The notes under the pieces: model-generated
The model's input: only the letters and a program-made list of their open reading frames with translations
The model's database searches: none
What the model was told of the DNA's origin: nothing
In this document: positions 1-7,194 of the stretch, piece after piece
How positions within the stretch are numbered: the stretch's first letter is position 1
Layout of the letters: the number at the start of each line of letters is the position of its first letter
Origin: Candidatus Termititenax persephonae
GTDB taxonomy: Bacteria > Margulisbacteria > Termititenacia > Termititenacales > Termititenacaceae
Reading direction: 5' to 3'
Length of the DNA: 52,525 nt
Assembly (NCBI GenBank): GCA_003864475.1
Contig: BGZO01000006.1
Location: 1-52,525, forward strand
Translations under genes and position numbers: made by a program

Positions 1-183
1 AATGTTGTTATACTTCTGCATAAGGGAGAACTCCTTGCGGTTGTGGTTAACTTTAAGGATTCTCCCCCAGGCTCAGCCTTCGATGCAATCTCTCCACCGC
101 TTTGAAGTATTCCTCCCCCATCCCTCTCAATTTCCTCAGGGGGGTACCATGTCTCGTGCCCGCACATTTGCCGTATTATTTCT
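1..183. other. Left edge, no supported gene
   Basis: I see no convincing gene here; the 73-aa ORF of the track is low-complexity and has no ribosome site. GGGAGAA (24-30) and TTCTCCC (60-66) form an inverted repeat. On the minus strand an ATG at 19-21 follows AAGGAG by 9 nt and could begin a gene leaving the window, but only seven codons are visible. The stretch could be the end of a mobile element; nothing here proves it. Confidence 0.3.
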
Positions 184-411
184 ATGCAATTATATGACGC
201 TAAGTTACGATATAATTGCCTAGGAGGCTTTACAATAGCAGCAACGCCGACGCTTGAGGGAGATGACGCAAAAAGATTTTACGAGGAAATGGCTGAAAAT
301 GAGAAAAAGAAAATGTCTAACGAGGAATTCGAAAGTATTACAAATGATGCCAGAGAAATTCTAAACGCAAATCCGCAAATAAAAAGGATGTTCGGCATCA
401 ATGTCATATAA
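184..411 (+). CDS. Small acidic protein paired with GNAT (antitoxin-like)
   Basis: Small charged protein, helical in its C-terminal two thirds, lying directly upstream of and overlapping a GNAT acetyltransferase by 11 bp. Small proteins with a 'PTLxGxDAKRF'-type start followed by a GNAT are a recurrent pair in gut bacteria, as I recall, and the arrangement suggests an antitoxin-toxin unit (inference). The start is uncertain. The ATG at 184 has no ribosome site. The only strong Shine-Dalgarno, AGGAGG at 222-227, sits 7 nt before an ATA codon at 235 in the same frame, just before the conserved part. A TATAAT at 211-216 also argues that translation starts downstream of 222. The true product may therefore be about 58 aa with a rare ATA start. 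Confidence 0.55.
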   Translation: MQLYDAKLRYNCLGGFTIAATPTLEGDDAKRFYEEMAENEKKKMSNEEFESITNDAREILNANPQIKRMFGINVI

Positions 412-955
412 CATAAAGGCGCTTGAAACTGGCGACAAATACGAATTTGATTGTGGTGATTCGGATCTGAACGAATTTTTTCACAAAGATGCATTACCGC
501 ATAAACGCGACTTGATTGGTGTAACGTACTTCATGTACGAAGAAGGCAAAGATACAGCAGCGGCCTTTTTTACTGTAATGAATGATGTTGTAAAAACAGC
601 GAAACTTAGAAACGACGAAGTAGTCGCTCAAAAACTCTATAAATTTTATCCGGCTGTTAAAATTGGTCGTTTTGGTGTTGATAAAAAATATCAGCGGCAG
701 CGTATCGGTGTAAAAGTAATGAACTCTATAAAATATTTATTTACATACGAAAATAAAACTGGTTGTCGATTTTTGACTCTTGATGCCTATAATAAACTGG
801 AGGTTTTAGCCTTTTATCAAAAATGCGGGTTTACGTTTTTTACAAATGATGCGGATCGCCGCACCCGCGCTATGAAATACGACTTGAAATTTTACAGCGA
901 CGAACTGAACGTGCGCTTGCAAGCCACGGGCGGTAGCACATACTCAAACAGATAA
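401..955 (+). CDS. GNAT family N-acetyltransferase (toxin-like)
   Basis: GNAT-fold acetyltransferase that should transfer acetyl from acetyl-CoA to an amine. The acetyl-CoA loop is visible as 'QRQRIG' (about residues 105-110), preceded by the beta4 strand 'VKIGRFGVDKKY' and followed by 'LDAYNKLEVLAFYQKCGF', the usual C-terminal GNAT signature. The N-terminal 'ALETGDKYEFDCGDSDLNEFF' is typical of GNATs associated with a small upstream partner, some of which act as tRNA-acetylating toxins. That function is inferred here. The last dozen residues run into the repeat region and may not be original. Base composition is AT-richer than the following backbone, consistent with transfer. Confidence 0.8.
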   Translation: MSYNIKALETGDKYEFDCGDSDLNEFFHKDALPHKRDLIGVTYFMYEEGKDTAAAFFTVMNDVVKTAKLRNDEVVAQKLYKFYPAVKIGRFGVDKKYQRQRIGVKVMNSIKYLFTYENKTGCRFLTLDAYNKLEVLAFYQKCGFTFFTNDADRRTRAMKYDLKFYSDELNVRLQATGGSTYSNR

Positions 956-1001
956 ATATGACACAGCCTCCGCCCGGACAAAGAAAGTCCACCCACTGGC
1001 G

Positions 1002-1145
1002 ACCAGCGCACGGAGTGCGACTGCGCCTGGAATACCTAGCAGGCGCAGAAGTCCCAGCGAGCAACCAGCGCACGGAGTGCGACTGCGCCTGGAATACCTA
1101 GCAGGCGCAGAAGTCCCAGCGAGCAACCAGCGAGCGGAGTGCGAC
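1002..1145. repeat. 62-bp tandem repeat, two full copies plus a partial one
   Basis: Two essentially identical 62-bp units (1002-1063 and 1064-1125) begin ACCAGCGCACGGAGTGCG; a third starts at 1126 and diverges after about 20 bp. Each unit contains a perfect 8-bp hairpin, CTGCGCCT / AGGCGCAG, and a small CGCAC-gga-GTGCG hairpin. The track ORFs on both strands here are repeat artefacts. Confidence 0.85.
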
Positions 1146-1170
1146 CGAGGGCGAAATTCCTTGCGCGGCG

Positions 1171-1230
1171 CGTCGAACTTAACAAGCGGAGCGAAGTTAA
1201 GTGAGGCTCACAAGCACGGAACGTGCGACG
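1171..1230. repeat. Dispersed hairpin repeat, copy 1
   Basis: Shares TCGAACTTAACAAGC, TTAAGTGAG and CAAGC(A/G)C..CGTGC blocks in the same order with 32921-32971. Contains ACTTAAC / GTTAAGT and GCACG-gaa-CGTGC hairpins. The rest of 956-1300 is more hairpin-rich non-coding DNA with no gene. Confidence 0.65.
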
Positions 1231-1308
1231 TGTGGAAGTCCCAGCAGCCAACCGGGCTGCGGAGTGCCGCCTAAGTTATTGGCAAAACAGGTCGTCCATA
1301 ACTTTTAG

Positions 1309-1317
1309 TGTTAGAAT
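1309..1317 (+). promoter_or_regulatory. Extended -10 (TGtTAGAAT) before the barrel gene
   Basis: TG-T-TAGAAT ends 11 nt before the ATG at 1329, so the transcript would have almost no leader. No Shine-Dalgarno precedes that ATG. No clear -35 was found, as is common for extended -10 promoters. Confidence 0.45.
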
Positions 1318-1328
1318 ATTTATCATTT

Positions 1329-2363
1329 ATGAAAAAGCTGTTGTTGGGGTTGTTCTGTTGTCTGTCTGCGGGGCTGCCCGCTGTCGAACATGGCGGGCAG
1401 TTGACGTTCTGGCACAGAGAAACGACCGCTGGTCAGCCCAATCAACTTGGTGTGCGCTATTTGCCGGATTTTTTCTGGGACAAGCCGTTGCCTTTTCTGA
1501 CCGATGCGGATATCGCGCTCAATATTTACAATTTTACGGGCGGCGAACAGGACTGGAAGTTTTACCGTTTCTGGACGCGTTACACTGCCGAGCAATGGGA
1601 AGTCCGCGTTGGTCTGCAGAAAATCAATTTCGGCTCGGCCACGCTTTTCCGTCCGTTGCAATGGTTTGATACCATTGACCCGCTTGACCCGCTGGGCTTC
1701 ACGGAAAGCGTCAAAGGTCTGTTGGTGCGGTATTACCTGCCCAACAACGCCAATTTTTGGCTGTGGGGTCTTTACGGCAATGAGGAGCTGAAAGGCTCGG
1801 AAATAATTCCGACTAAAAAACAGGATTTAGAGTTCGGTGGACGTTTGCAGCTGCCGCTATTCAACGGCGAGGCCGGACTGACCTATCATCAACGCCGTTT
1901 GGATTTTGGCAGAAGTCCGACTTTTTCTATATTGTCCGACGAGATAGCGCCGGAGCGGCGCGTCGGTCTGGACGGCAAATGGGACCTCGGCCTTGGCGTG
2001 TGGCTGGAGGCGGCCAAGATAGAGCAGGAGACGGCAAGCGCGGAGCAGATGCCCAAAGAGCAGTTCCTGACCACCATCGGTGCGGACTATACTTTTGCCA
2101 TCGGCAATGGCCTGCACATTTTGCTGGAAAAATTCAATCAAGACAGCCCGGCGGAAAAATATAATAGGCAGATGTATGGGCTGTTGATTGACTATCCACT
2201 AGACCTCTATGATAAACTGATTTGCCTGCGTCAGTTTAATGCGGATGGCGGAGTGTCGCAGTTAAGTTGGCAGAGGGTCTATGATGATTTGGTTTTGCAG
2301 GTCTCGGTGGCTCAGCAGGAAAAAAATAACAGCTGGCAGGTCAACGCGACCTATAATTATTAG
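1329..2363 (+). CDS. Outer-membrane beta-barrel protein with signal peptide
   Basis: Protein of about 344 aa with a Sec signal peptide (basic 'MKK', hydrophobic core, likely cleavage after 'AGLPA'). Behind it come alternating hydrophobic and aromatic strands ending in an aromatic-rich 'VNATYNY', as expected of an outer-membrane barrel. I start it at 1329 because the GTG at 1308 would add seven residues in front of the signal peptide. The family is not certain; it resembles porin-like proteins encoded with exporters. It sits 9 nt before an ABC ATPase and two FtsX-type permeases, so it may be the outer-membrane partner of that exporter (inference). Confidence 0.7.
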   Translation: MKKLLLGLFCCLSAGLPAVEHGGQLTFWHRETTAGQPNQLGVRYLPDFFWDKPLPFLTDADIALNIYNFTGGEQDWKFYRFWTRYTAEQWEVRVGLQKINFGSATLFRPLQWFDTIDPLDPLGFTESVKGLLVRYYLPNNANFWLWGLYGNEELKGSEIIPTKKQDLEFGGRLQLPLFNGEAGLTYHQRRLDFGRSPTFSILSDEIAPERRVGLDGKWDLGLGVWLEAAKIEQETASAEQMPKEQFLTTIGADYTFAIGNGLHILLEKFNQDSPAEKYNRQMYGLLIDYPLDLYDKLICLRQFNADGGVSQLSWQRVYDDLVLQVSVAQQEKNNSWQVNATYNY

Positions 2364-2372
2364 GGGGACAAG

Positions 2373-3059
2373 ATGACCATCATCAGAATAGAAAACCTGA
2401 CGCGCAGTTATCAAATGGGGTCGACAACGCTCAACGCCTTGGACAATGTTTCGCTGACTTTTGCGACAGGCGAATTCAGCGGCTTGATTGGTCCCAGCGG
2501 TTCGGGTAAAACCACGCTGCTCAATATCATCGGCTCGCTGGACTTGCCGACCAGCGGCAGCGCGGAAGTCTTGGGCAAAAAAATCGAAACCCTCACGCCG
2601 AGACAGGCGGCGGCTCTGCGCAATTATGAGATTGGCTTTATTTTTCAGACTTTCAACCTGTTGCCGGTTTATACTATCTACGAAAATATTGAGTTCCCAC
2701 TTCTCTTGCAAAAACAGTTGAAGCCGCCGCAGCGCCGTGCCATGGTCAAGCAGGCGCTGGAGTGGGTGGGCTTGGCGGACCGGGCGGCCTCTCTGCCCAA
2801 GCAATTATCGGGCGGGCAATGCCAGCGTGTTGCTATCGCCCGGGCTATTGTCAAAAAACCACGGCTGGTGCTGGCGGACGAGCCGACCGCCAATCTCGAC
2901 GCGCAAAATTCCGCCAATATCATGGAGATAATGCTGAGGCTCAATCAAGAATTAAACACAACTTTTATTTTCTCCACGCACGACGAGAAAGTTATCCGGC
3001 ATCTGCGCCGTAAGATTAAGCTGGCGGACGGACGGGTCGTCGGCGGCGAGAGTATTTAA
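2373..3059 (+). CDS. MacB/LolD-type ABC transporter ATPase
   Basis: Cytoplasmic ATPase of the MacB/LolD/FtsE class, 228 aa, the usual length. Walker A 'GPSGSGKT' lies at residues 40-47, the signature is 'LSGGQCQR', Walker B plus D-loop is '[13 protein letters not shown]', and the switch His is in 'STHDEK'. It would power the two FtsX-like permeases that follow after 2 nt and 4-nt overlap. Such mechanotransmission exporters move lipoproteins, peptides or macrolides, or drive periplasmic reactions, rather than carrying a substrate through a membrane channel. The substrate is unknown. AGGGGG precedes the ATG. Confidence 0.92.
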   Translation: MTIIRIENLTRSYQMGSTTLNALDNVSLTFATGEFSGLIGPSGSGKTTLLNIIGSLDLPTSGSAEVLGKKIETLTPRQAAALRNYEIGFIFQTFNLLPVYTIYENIEFPLLLQKQLKPPQRRAMVKQALEWVGLADRAASLPKQLSGGQCQRVAIARAIVKKPRLVLADEPTANLDAQNSANIMEIMLRLNQELNTTFIFSTHDEKVIRHLRRKIKLADGRVVGGESI

Positions 3060-3061
3060 TT

Positions 3062-4246
3062 ATGCCGGTGTTAAAACTAGCCCTGCGTAATCTGCTCGGC
3101 GCGGGTCTGCGTTCTTGGCTTAATATTTTTATTTTGTCGGTGTCTTTCGTCATCATCATCGGCTGCCAAGGTTTATACAAGGGCATGGGTCAGCAAATGG
3201 AACGCCACTCCATCGACAGTTATTTTGGCGGCGGACAGTATTGGCAGGTCAATTATGACCCTTTTGACGTGCTGACGCTGGACGACGCGCAGGGGCGTGT
3301 GCCGCCCGTCCTGCAAAAAATGATTGACGAGGGCAAGGCTTTGCCGCTGCTCAAAAGGCAGGCGACGCTCTATCCGCGCAACCGGGTGCTGAATATCACG
3401 CTCAACGGCATTCAGCTTGACCAGACCGTGCTGGATATTCCGACTGCGCTGTTGCGGGATGCCGACGCGGCGATTCCCGCGCTGATTGGCGACGCGATGG
3501 CCAAAAGCACGGGATTGCGCCAAGGCGACACGGTGGTTCTGCGCTGGCGGGACGCGCACGGGACTTATGATGCTGAGGAGATTTATATTGCGGCGGTGCT
3601 GAATACGCCTGTGGGTGAGATTGACGGCGGCCAGGTCTGGATTCCGCTTGACCGTATGCAAAAAATGACTGGCTTGCCCGGCGCGGCCACGCTGATTGTC
3701 GTGGCTCGGGGCGGCAATCCTCAGCCGCTCGGCGGAGAGGCGGGGCAGGACTGGGTGCTTAAAGATTTGGCTTTTTTGCTGGCGGACACGCGCGGCATGA
3801 TGGCCTCGCAATATGTCGAGGGCGGTGTTATGTACGCGGTGTTTTTGTTCTTGGCGATGCTGGGGATTTTTGACACGCAGATACTGGCCATTTACCGCCG
3901 CGTCAAGGAGATGGGGACGCTGTTGGCGCTCGGCACGACCAAGTCCGACCTGGTTTGGATTTTTACGCTGGAAGGGACGTTGCATTCTGTCTTGGCCGCC
4001 GCGCTGGCCTTTGTTTACGGCACGCCGTTGCTGTTGTGGTTTGCGCGGGTAGGCTTTGTCTTGGGCGATAGTTACGACCAGCTGGGTTTTGCGCTGGGCA
4101 AGGCAATTTATCCGATATACACGCCGGGCATTGTGGCCGGCACAACGGTATTTATTATCGCCTTGACGGCCTTGGTCAGCTATCTGCCCTGCCGCCGCAT
4201 CGCCAAGCTGACCCCGACCGAGGCTCTGCGGGGGAAAATCACATGA
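3062..4246 (+). CDS. FtsX-like permease (MacB/LolC type), first copy
   Basis: Inner-membrane permease, 394 aa, with the MacB/LolC layout. One N-terminal membrane helix (about residues 18-38) is followed by a roughly 200-residue periplasmic domain and three C-terminal helices forming the FtsX domain. 'RRVKEMGTLLALGTTKSDL' matches the cytoplasmic coupling-helix motif (E-M/I-G..-R/A-LG) that contacts the ATPase, and the C-terminal 'PTEALRG' is also typical. It starts 2 nt after the ATPase gene and its stop overlaps the next permease, so the subunits are probably made in fixed ratio as a heterodimer. Confidence 0.9.
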   Translation: MPVLKLALRNLLGAGLRSWLNIFILSVSFVIIIGCQGLYKGMGQQMERHSIDSYFGGGQYWQVNYDPFDVLTLDDAQGRVPPVLQKMIDEGKALPLLKRQATLYPRNRVLNITLNGIQLDQTVLDIPTALLRDADAAIPALIGDAMAKSTGLRQGDTVVLRWRDAHGTYDAEEIYIAAVLNTPVGEIDGGQVWIPLDRMQKMTGLPGAATLIVVARGGNPQPLGGEAGQDWVLKDLAFLLADTRGMMASQYVEGGVMYAVFLFLAMLGIFDTQILAIYRRVKEMGTLLALGTTKSDLVWIFTLEGTLHSVLAAALAFVYGTPLLLWFARVGFVLGDSYDQLGFALGKAIYPIYTPGIVAGTTVFIIALTALVSYLPCRRIAKLTPTEALRGKIT

Positions 4247-5514
4247 TAAAATTTTTGCTCCAAGGTCTGTGGCGCGACCGTTCCCGTTCATTTTTCCCGG
4301 TGCTGACCGTGGCGTTTGGTGTGTTCCTGATAGTTTTTCTGGAGGCCTTTTTTAACGGGGCGTTGGACAATATGTACGACACGATGGCGCATCACAACAC
4401 GGGTCATGTCAAAATCATGACCCAAGCTTACGCCGCGGAAGCCGAACAGTCCCCCAATGATTTGGCCTTGCTGGGACTTGCCGAGTGGCTGGAAATCCTG
4501 CGCGCGCAATACCCCGATTTGGTTTGGGTGCCGCGGATTAACTTTGGCGGTTTGCTGGACATTCCCGACCAGTATGGCGAGACGCGCCTGCAGGGGCCGG
4601 CGGCTGGTCTGGCGGTGGATTTGCGCGCGGGCAGTCCGGAACTGGGTTTTCTCAATCTCGAAAAATCCTTGGTGCGCGGGCGGTTGCCGCAAAACCCCGG
4701 TGAGATTTTGCTGGCGGAAGATTTTGCCCAGAAACTGCAAGTTACGCCCGGGGCTACGGTTACACTGCTCGGCTCGACGATGCACGGCAGTATGGCGGTC
4801 AATAATTTTACGCTGTCCGGCACACTGCGTTTTGGCGTGGCGGCAATGGACCGCGGTGCGCTTATCGTGGATTTGCGCGACGCGCAGGATGCTCTGGATA
4901 TGCAGGATGCCTCCGGTGTGATTTTGGGTTTTTTTGCGGACGACGCTTATGACGCGGCGCAGGCCGAGAAGCTGACCGCCGCTTTTAACGCCCGCTTCCG
5001 GCAAGCCGCTGACGAGTTCAGTCCGGTCATGCGGACGCTGGTTGAGGACAGCGGCATGGCGAGTTATTTTGAGATGGCCAGCGTTACAATGTTTTTACTG
5101 GCTCTGGTTTTTGTGGCAGTCATGGCCCTCGTCCTTTGGAATGCGGGGCTGATTGGCGGACTGCGCCGCTATGGCGAGATGGGTGTGCGGCTGGCCATCG
5201 GTGAAAGCAAAAGACATATTTACTTCAGCCTGCTGGGCGAGGCGGCCTTGATAGGTATTGGCGGTTCGCTTATTGGCACGTGCTTTGGTCTCCTGCTGGC
5301 TTATTGGCTGCAGTATCACGGGCTAGACTACGGCGCGGTCTTTAAAAATTCGACATTGATGGTTGAAAATGTCTTACGCGCACGGGTTACGCCGAGCTGT
5401 TATGTGGTCGGTTTTTTTCCCGGAGTGCTGGCGACCTTTATCGGCAACGCGCTGGCGGGTCTCGGTATTTTCCGGCGGCAGACGGCGCAATTATTCAAAG
5501 AATTGGAAGCGTAG
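4243..5514 (+). CDS. FtsX-like permease (MacB/LolC type), second copy
   Basis: Second permease subunit, 423 aa, same topology: N-terminal helix at about 17-38, a large periplasmic domain, then three helices. The coupling motif is 'LRRYGEMGVRLAIGESK'. It overlaps the previous gene by ATGA. Sequence similarity to the first copy is low, so the two are long-diverged partners rather than a recent duplication. It ends the barrel-ATPase-permease operon. Confidence 0.9.
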   Translation: MIKFLLQGLWRDRSRSFFPVLTVAFGVFLIVFLEAFFNGALDNMYDTMAHHNTGHVKIMTQAYAAEAEQSPNDLALLGLAEWLEILRAQYPDLVWVPRINFGGLLDIPDQYGETRLQGPAAGLAVDLRAGSPELGFLNLEKSLVRGRLPQNPGEILLAEDFAQKLQVTPGATVTLLGSTMHGSMAVNNFTLSGTLRFGVAAMDRGALIVDLRDAQDALDMQDASGVILGFFADDAYDAAQAEKLTAAFNARFRQAADEFSPVMRTLVEDSGMASYFEMASVTMFLLALVFVAVMALVLWNAGLIGGLRRYGEMGVRLAIGESKRHIYFSLLGEAALIGIGGSLIGTCFGLLLAYWLQYHGLDYGAVFKNSTLMVENVLRARVTPSCYVVGFFPGVLATFIGNALAGLGIFRRQTAQLFKELEA

Positions 5515-5546
5515 AAAAACACTAGATTGCTTGCGGCAAAGATATT

Positions 5547-5561
5547 TACCCCGTCGGGGTA
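5547..5561 (+). terminator. Possible weak terminator hairpin
   Basis: TACCCC-gtc-GGGGTA hairpin 33 nt after the permease stop, followed only by a mixed A/T run, not a clean T tract. It may end the exporter operon. Confidence 0.35.
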
Positions 5562-5609
5562 TAAAATATTTAGGACAAATCGTGAAAGAATAATTCAGCA
5601 AATTTCTGC

Positions 5610-5638
5610 TTGACAAGCAATTAACACATCTGTATAAT
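5610..5638 (+). promoter_or_regulatory. Consensus sigma70 promoter
   Basis: Perfect TTGACA (5610-5615), 17-bp spacer and perfect TATAAT (5633-5638), 77 nt upstream of the oxidase-operon start codon. A promoter this strong is normally held down by a repressor; two palindromes lie just downstream. Confidence 0.9.
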
Positions 5639-5653
5639 GCCGCGCATTATTAA

Positions 5654-5692
5654 ACAAATTTGTATTAATATACTTTAATATTACAAATTTGT
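5654..5692. promoter_or_regulatory. Twin palindromic operators ACAAATTTGT
   Basis: ACAAATTTGT occurs at 5654-5663 and 5683-5692, centres 29 bp apart; the second extends to a perfect 16-bp palindrome, ATTACAAATTTGTAAT. Both lie in the predicted 5' leader, where a dimeric regulator would block transcription. No candidate regulator is encoded beside the operon. Confidence 0.7.
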
Positions 5693-5714
5693 AATAAATC
5701 CAAGGAGGCCGAAA

Positions 5715-6851
5715 ATGAGCAGCGCGAAGGTTGATTTTTTATATTTGAATGAGGAAGATATGCTTAAGGCGGGCGTAACTGACATGGCTGGCTGTGTGGC
5801 GGCGATGGAAGATATGTTTGCCGCCATGGGCGCGGGCGATTATATGATGGGCGGCGCCAATCAAAACTCCCACGGCATCATGCTGGCTTTCCCCGACCAG
5901 CCTGAGCATCCGGGTATGCCCAAGAACGGTCCCGACCGCCGCTTCATGGCGATGCCCGCTTACCTCGGCGGCAAATTTCAAATCGCTGGCATGAAATGGT
6001 ACGGCTCCAATGTCGAAAATAAAGACAAAGGTTTGCCGCGCTCTATTCTGATGGTTTTCTTGACGGACAAAGACACTGGTGCGCCGCTGGCGCTGTTGTC
6101 CGCCAACCTGCTCTCCGCCTGCCGCACTGGAGCTATTCCGGGGGTCGGCGCCAAATGGCTGTCCCGCCCGGACTCTAAGGTGGTCGGCGTGATTGGGCCG
6201 GGCGTGATGAGCAAGACCGCGCTGGATTCTTTTGTGGTGGCGCGTCCCGGGATTGACACTGTGCAGATTTGTGGGCGTAGCCAGCGGGGCATTGATTCTT
6301 TTGCCGCGTATGTTCGGGAAAAACAGCCGCAGATTAAAAACATCAAAGTGGCCAAAACTTTTGCGGAGGCGGTGGACGGCGCGGATATTATCAGCGTGGC
6401 GACTTCTAGCCCGCTTAAGGTTGAAGACTACCCCTATCTTGAGGAAAAGTGGCTGAAACCGGGCGCGCTCTTGACCCTGCCTGGCTCAATCCGTCTGGAC
6501 GATGATTTTCTGCTCAAGCGCGCCGGCCTGGTCGTGGACAATTGGAAGCTTTACGAGGCGTGGGGAGAAGAAATACCTTATCCGGTTTACGCCAACGGTA
6601 TTCCTCTGCTGGGCGCACATTTGATTGATTTGTTCCATGACAAAAAAATTGAGCGCAGCCAGATTCGCGATATTGGCGAGATTATCGCGGGCAAGATTCC
6701 GGCGCGCAAGTCGGCTGAAGAAATTTTGGTCCTGTCGGTTGGCGGCATGCCGACTGAAGATTTGGCGTGGGGGCTGACTGTTTACCAGAACGCGGTCAAG
6801 AAAGGCCTCGGTCAGACCCTCAAACTCTGGGACGTTCCGGCGATGACCTAA
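5715..6851 (+). CDS. Ornithine cyclodeaminase/mu-crystallin family protein
   Basis: 378-aa protein of the ornithine cyclodeaminase/ketimine reductase superfamily. The Rossmann NAD(P) motif is 'VVGVIGPGVMSKTAL' near residue 156, and the substrate-domain segment 'AGMKWYGSN' carries the usual lysine. The sequence, including the start 'VDFLYLNEEDM' and the tail, agrees with my memory of proteins databases call 'tyramine oxidase subunit B'; I could not verify that. It has a strong AAGGAGG ribosome site and is the first gene of the operon. With the oxidase below, it may reduce or process the imine/ketimine product or be an accessory subunit (inference). Confidence 0.8.
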   Translation: MSSAKVDFLYLNEEDMLKAGVTDMAGCVAAMEDMFAAMGAGDYMMGGANQNSHGIMLAFPDQPEHPGMPKNGPDRRFMAMPAYLGGKFQIAGMKWYGSNVENKDKGLPRSILMVFLTDKDTGAPLALLSANLLSACRTGAIPGVGAKWLSRPDSKVVGVIGPGVMSKTALDSFVVARPGIDTVQICGRSQRGIDSFAAYVREKQPQIKNIKVAKTFAEAVDGADIISVATSSPLKVEDYPYLEEKWLKPGALLTLPGSIRLDDDFLLKRAGLVVDNWKLYEAWGEEIPYPVYANGIPLLGAHLIDLFHDKKIERSQIRDIGEIIAGKIPARKSAEEILVLSVGGMPTEDLAWGLTVYQNAVKKGLGQTLKLWDVPAMT

Positions 6852-6882
6852 GGCATCCAAATAAAAAATTGGCGGCGGCAAG

Positions 6883-7194
6883 ATGACGAGAATAAATGAA
6901 CATCCAATCTTAGGCGTTTACCAAAAAGGCGAGCCAGTGGAGTTTACTTTTGACGGTCAGCCTCTGCGGGGGCGGGCTGGCGAGCCGCTGGCACTGGCTC
7001 TCAAGGCCGCCGGGGTGCTGATTCACCGCTACACCGCCAAGCTGCGCCAACCGCGCGGGATTTTTTGCGCCATCGGCAGATGCACGGACTGCGTGATGAT
7101 TGTGGATGGTCGCCCCAATGTCCGCACTTGCCTAACGCCTCTGGCGGCGGGCATGGACGTGCGGACACAGTACGGCAGGGGAGAAAAACAATGA
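6883..7194 (+). CDS. (2Fe-2S) ferredoxin-like oxidase subunit (HcnA/SoxA-type)
   Basis: 103-aa protein of the small [2Fe-2S] subunit family found in hydrogen cyanide synthase (HcnA), opine/octopine oxidases and hydroxyproline dehydrogenase. Visible features are the fold start 'VEFTFDGQPLRGRAGEPLA' and the cysteine pattern 'GIFCAIGRCTDC' followed by 'VRTCLTPL'. It should pass electrons from the flavin subunits. Its stop overlaps the next gene's ATG (ATGA). The ribosome site is only a GGCGGCGG stretch. Confidence 0.85.
   Translation: MTRINEHPILGVYQKGEPVEFTFDGQPLRGRAGEPLALALKAAGVLIHRYTAKLRQPRGIFCAIGRCTDCVMIVDGRPNVRTCLTPLAAGMDVRTQYGRGEKQ

Noticed and set aside
2-223. 73-aa ORF at the left edge
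   Set aside because: No ribosome site, no recognisable domain, and it crosses a predicted -10 element of the next gene.
1002-1125. Considered as a CRISPR array
   Set aside because: The repeats are directly abutting 62-bp units with no spacers, and no cas gene is present.
870-1274. Several Arg-rich ORFs on both strands
   Set aside because: They are translations of the 62-bp tandem repeat and neighbouring hairpins; their internal duplication mirrors the DNA repeat.
3173-4291. 372-aa minus-strand ORF antisense to the permease gene
   Set aside because: Low-complexity Gln/Arg/His-rich shadow of a real FtsX-type permease gene; no domain or start site.
4288-5004. 238-aa minus-strand ORF
   Set aside because: Shadow of the second permease, same composition artefact.
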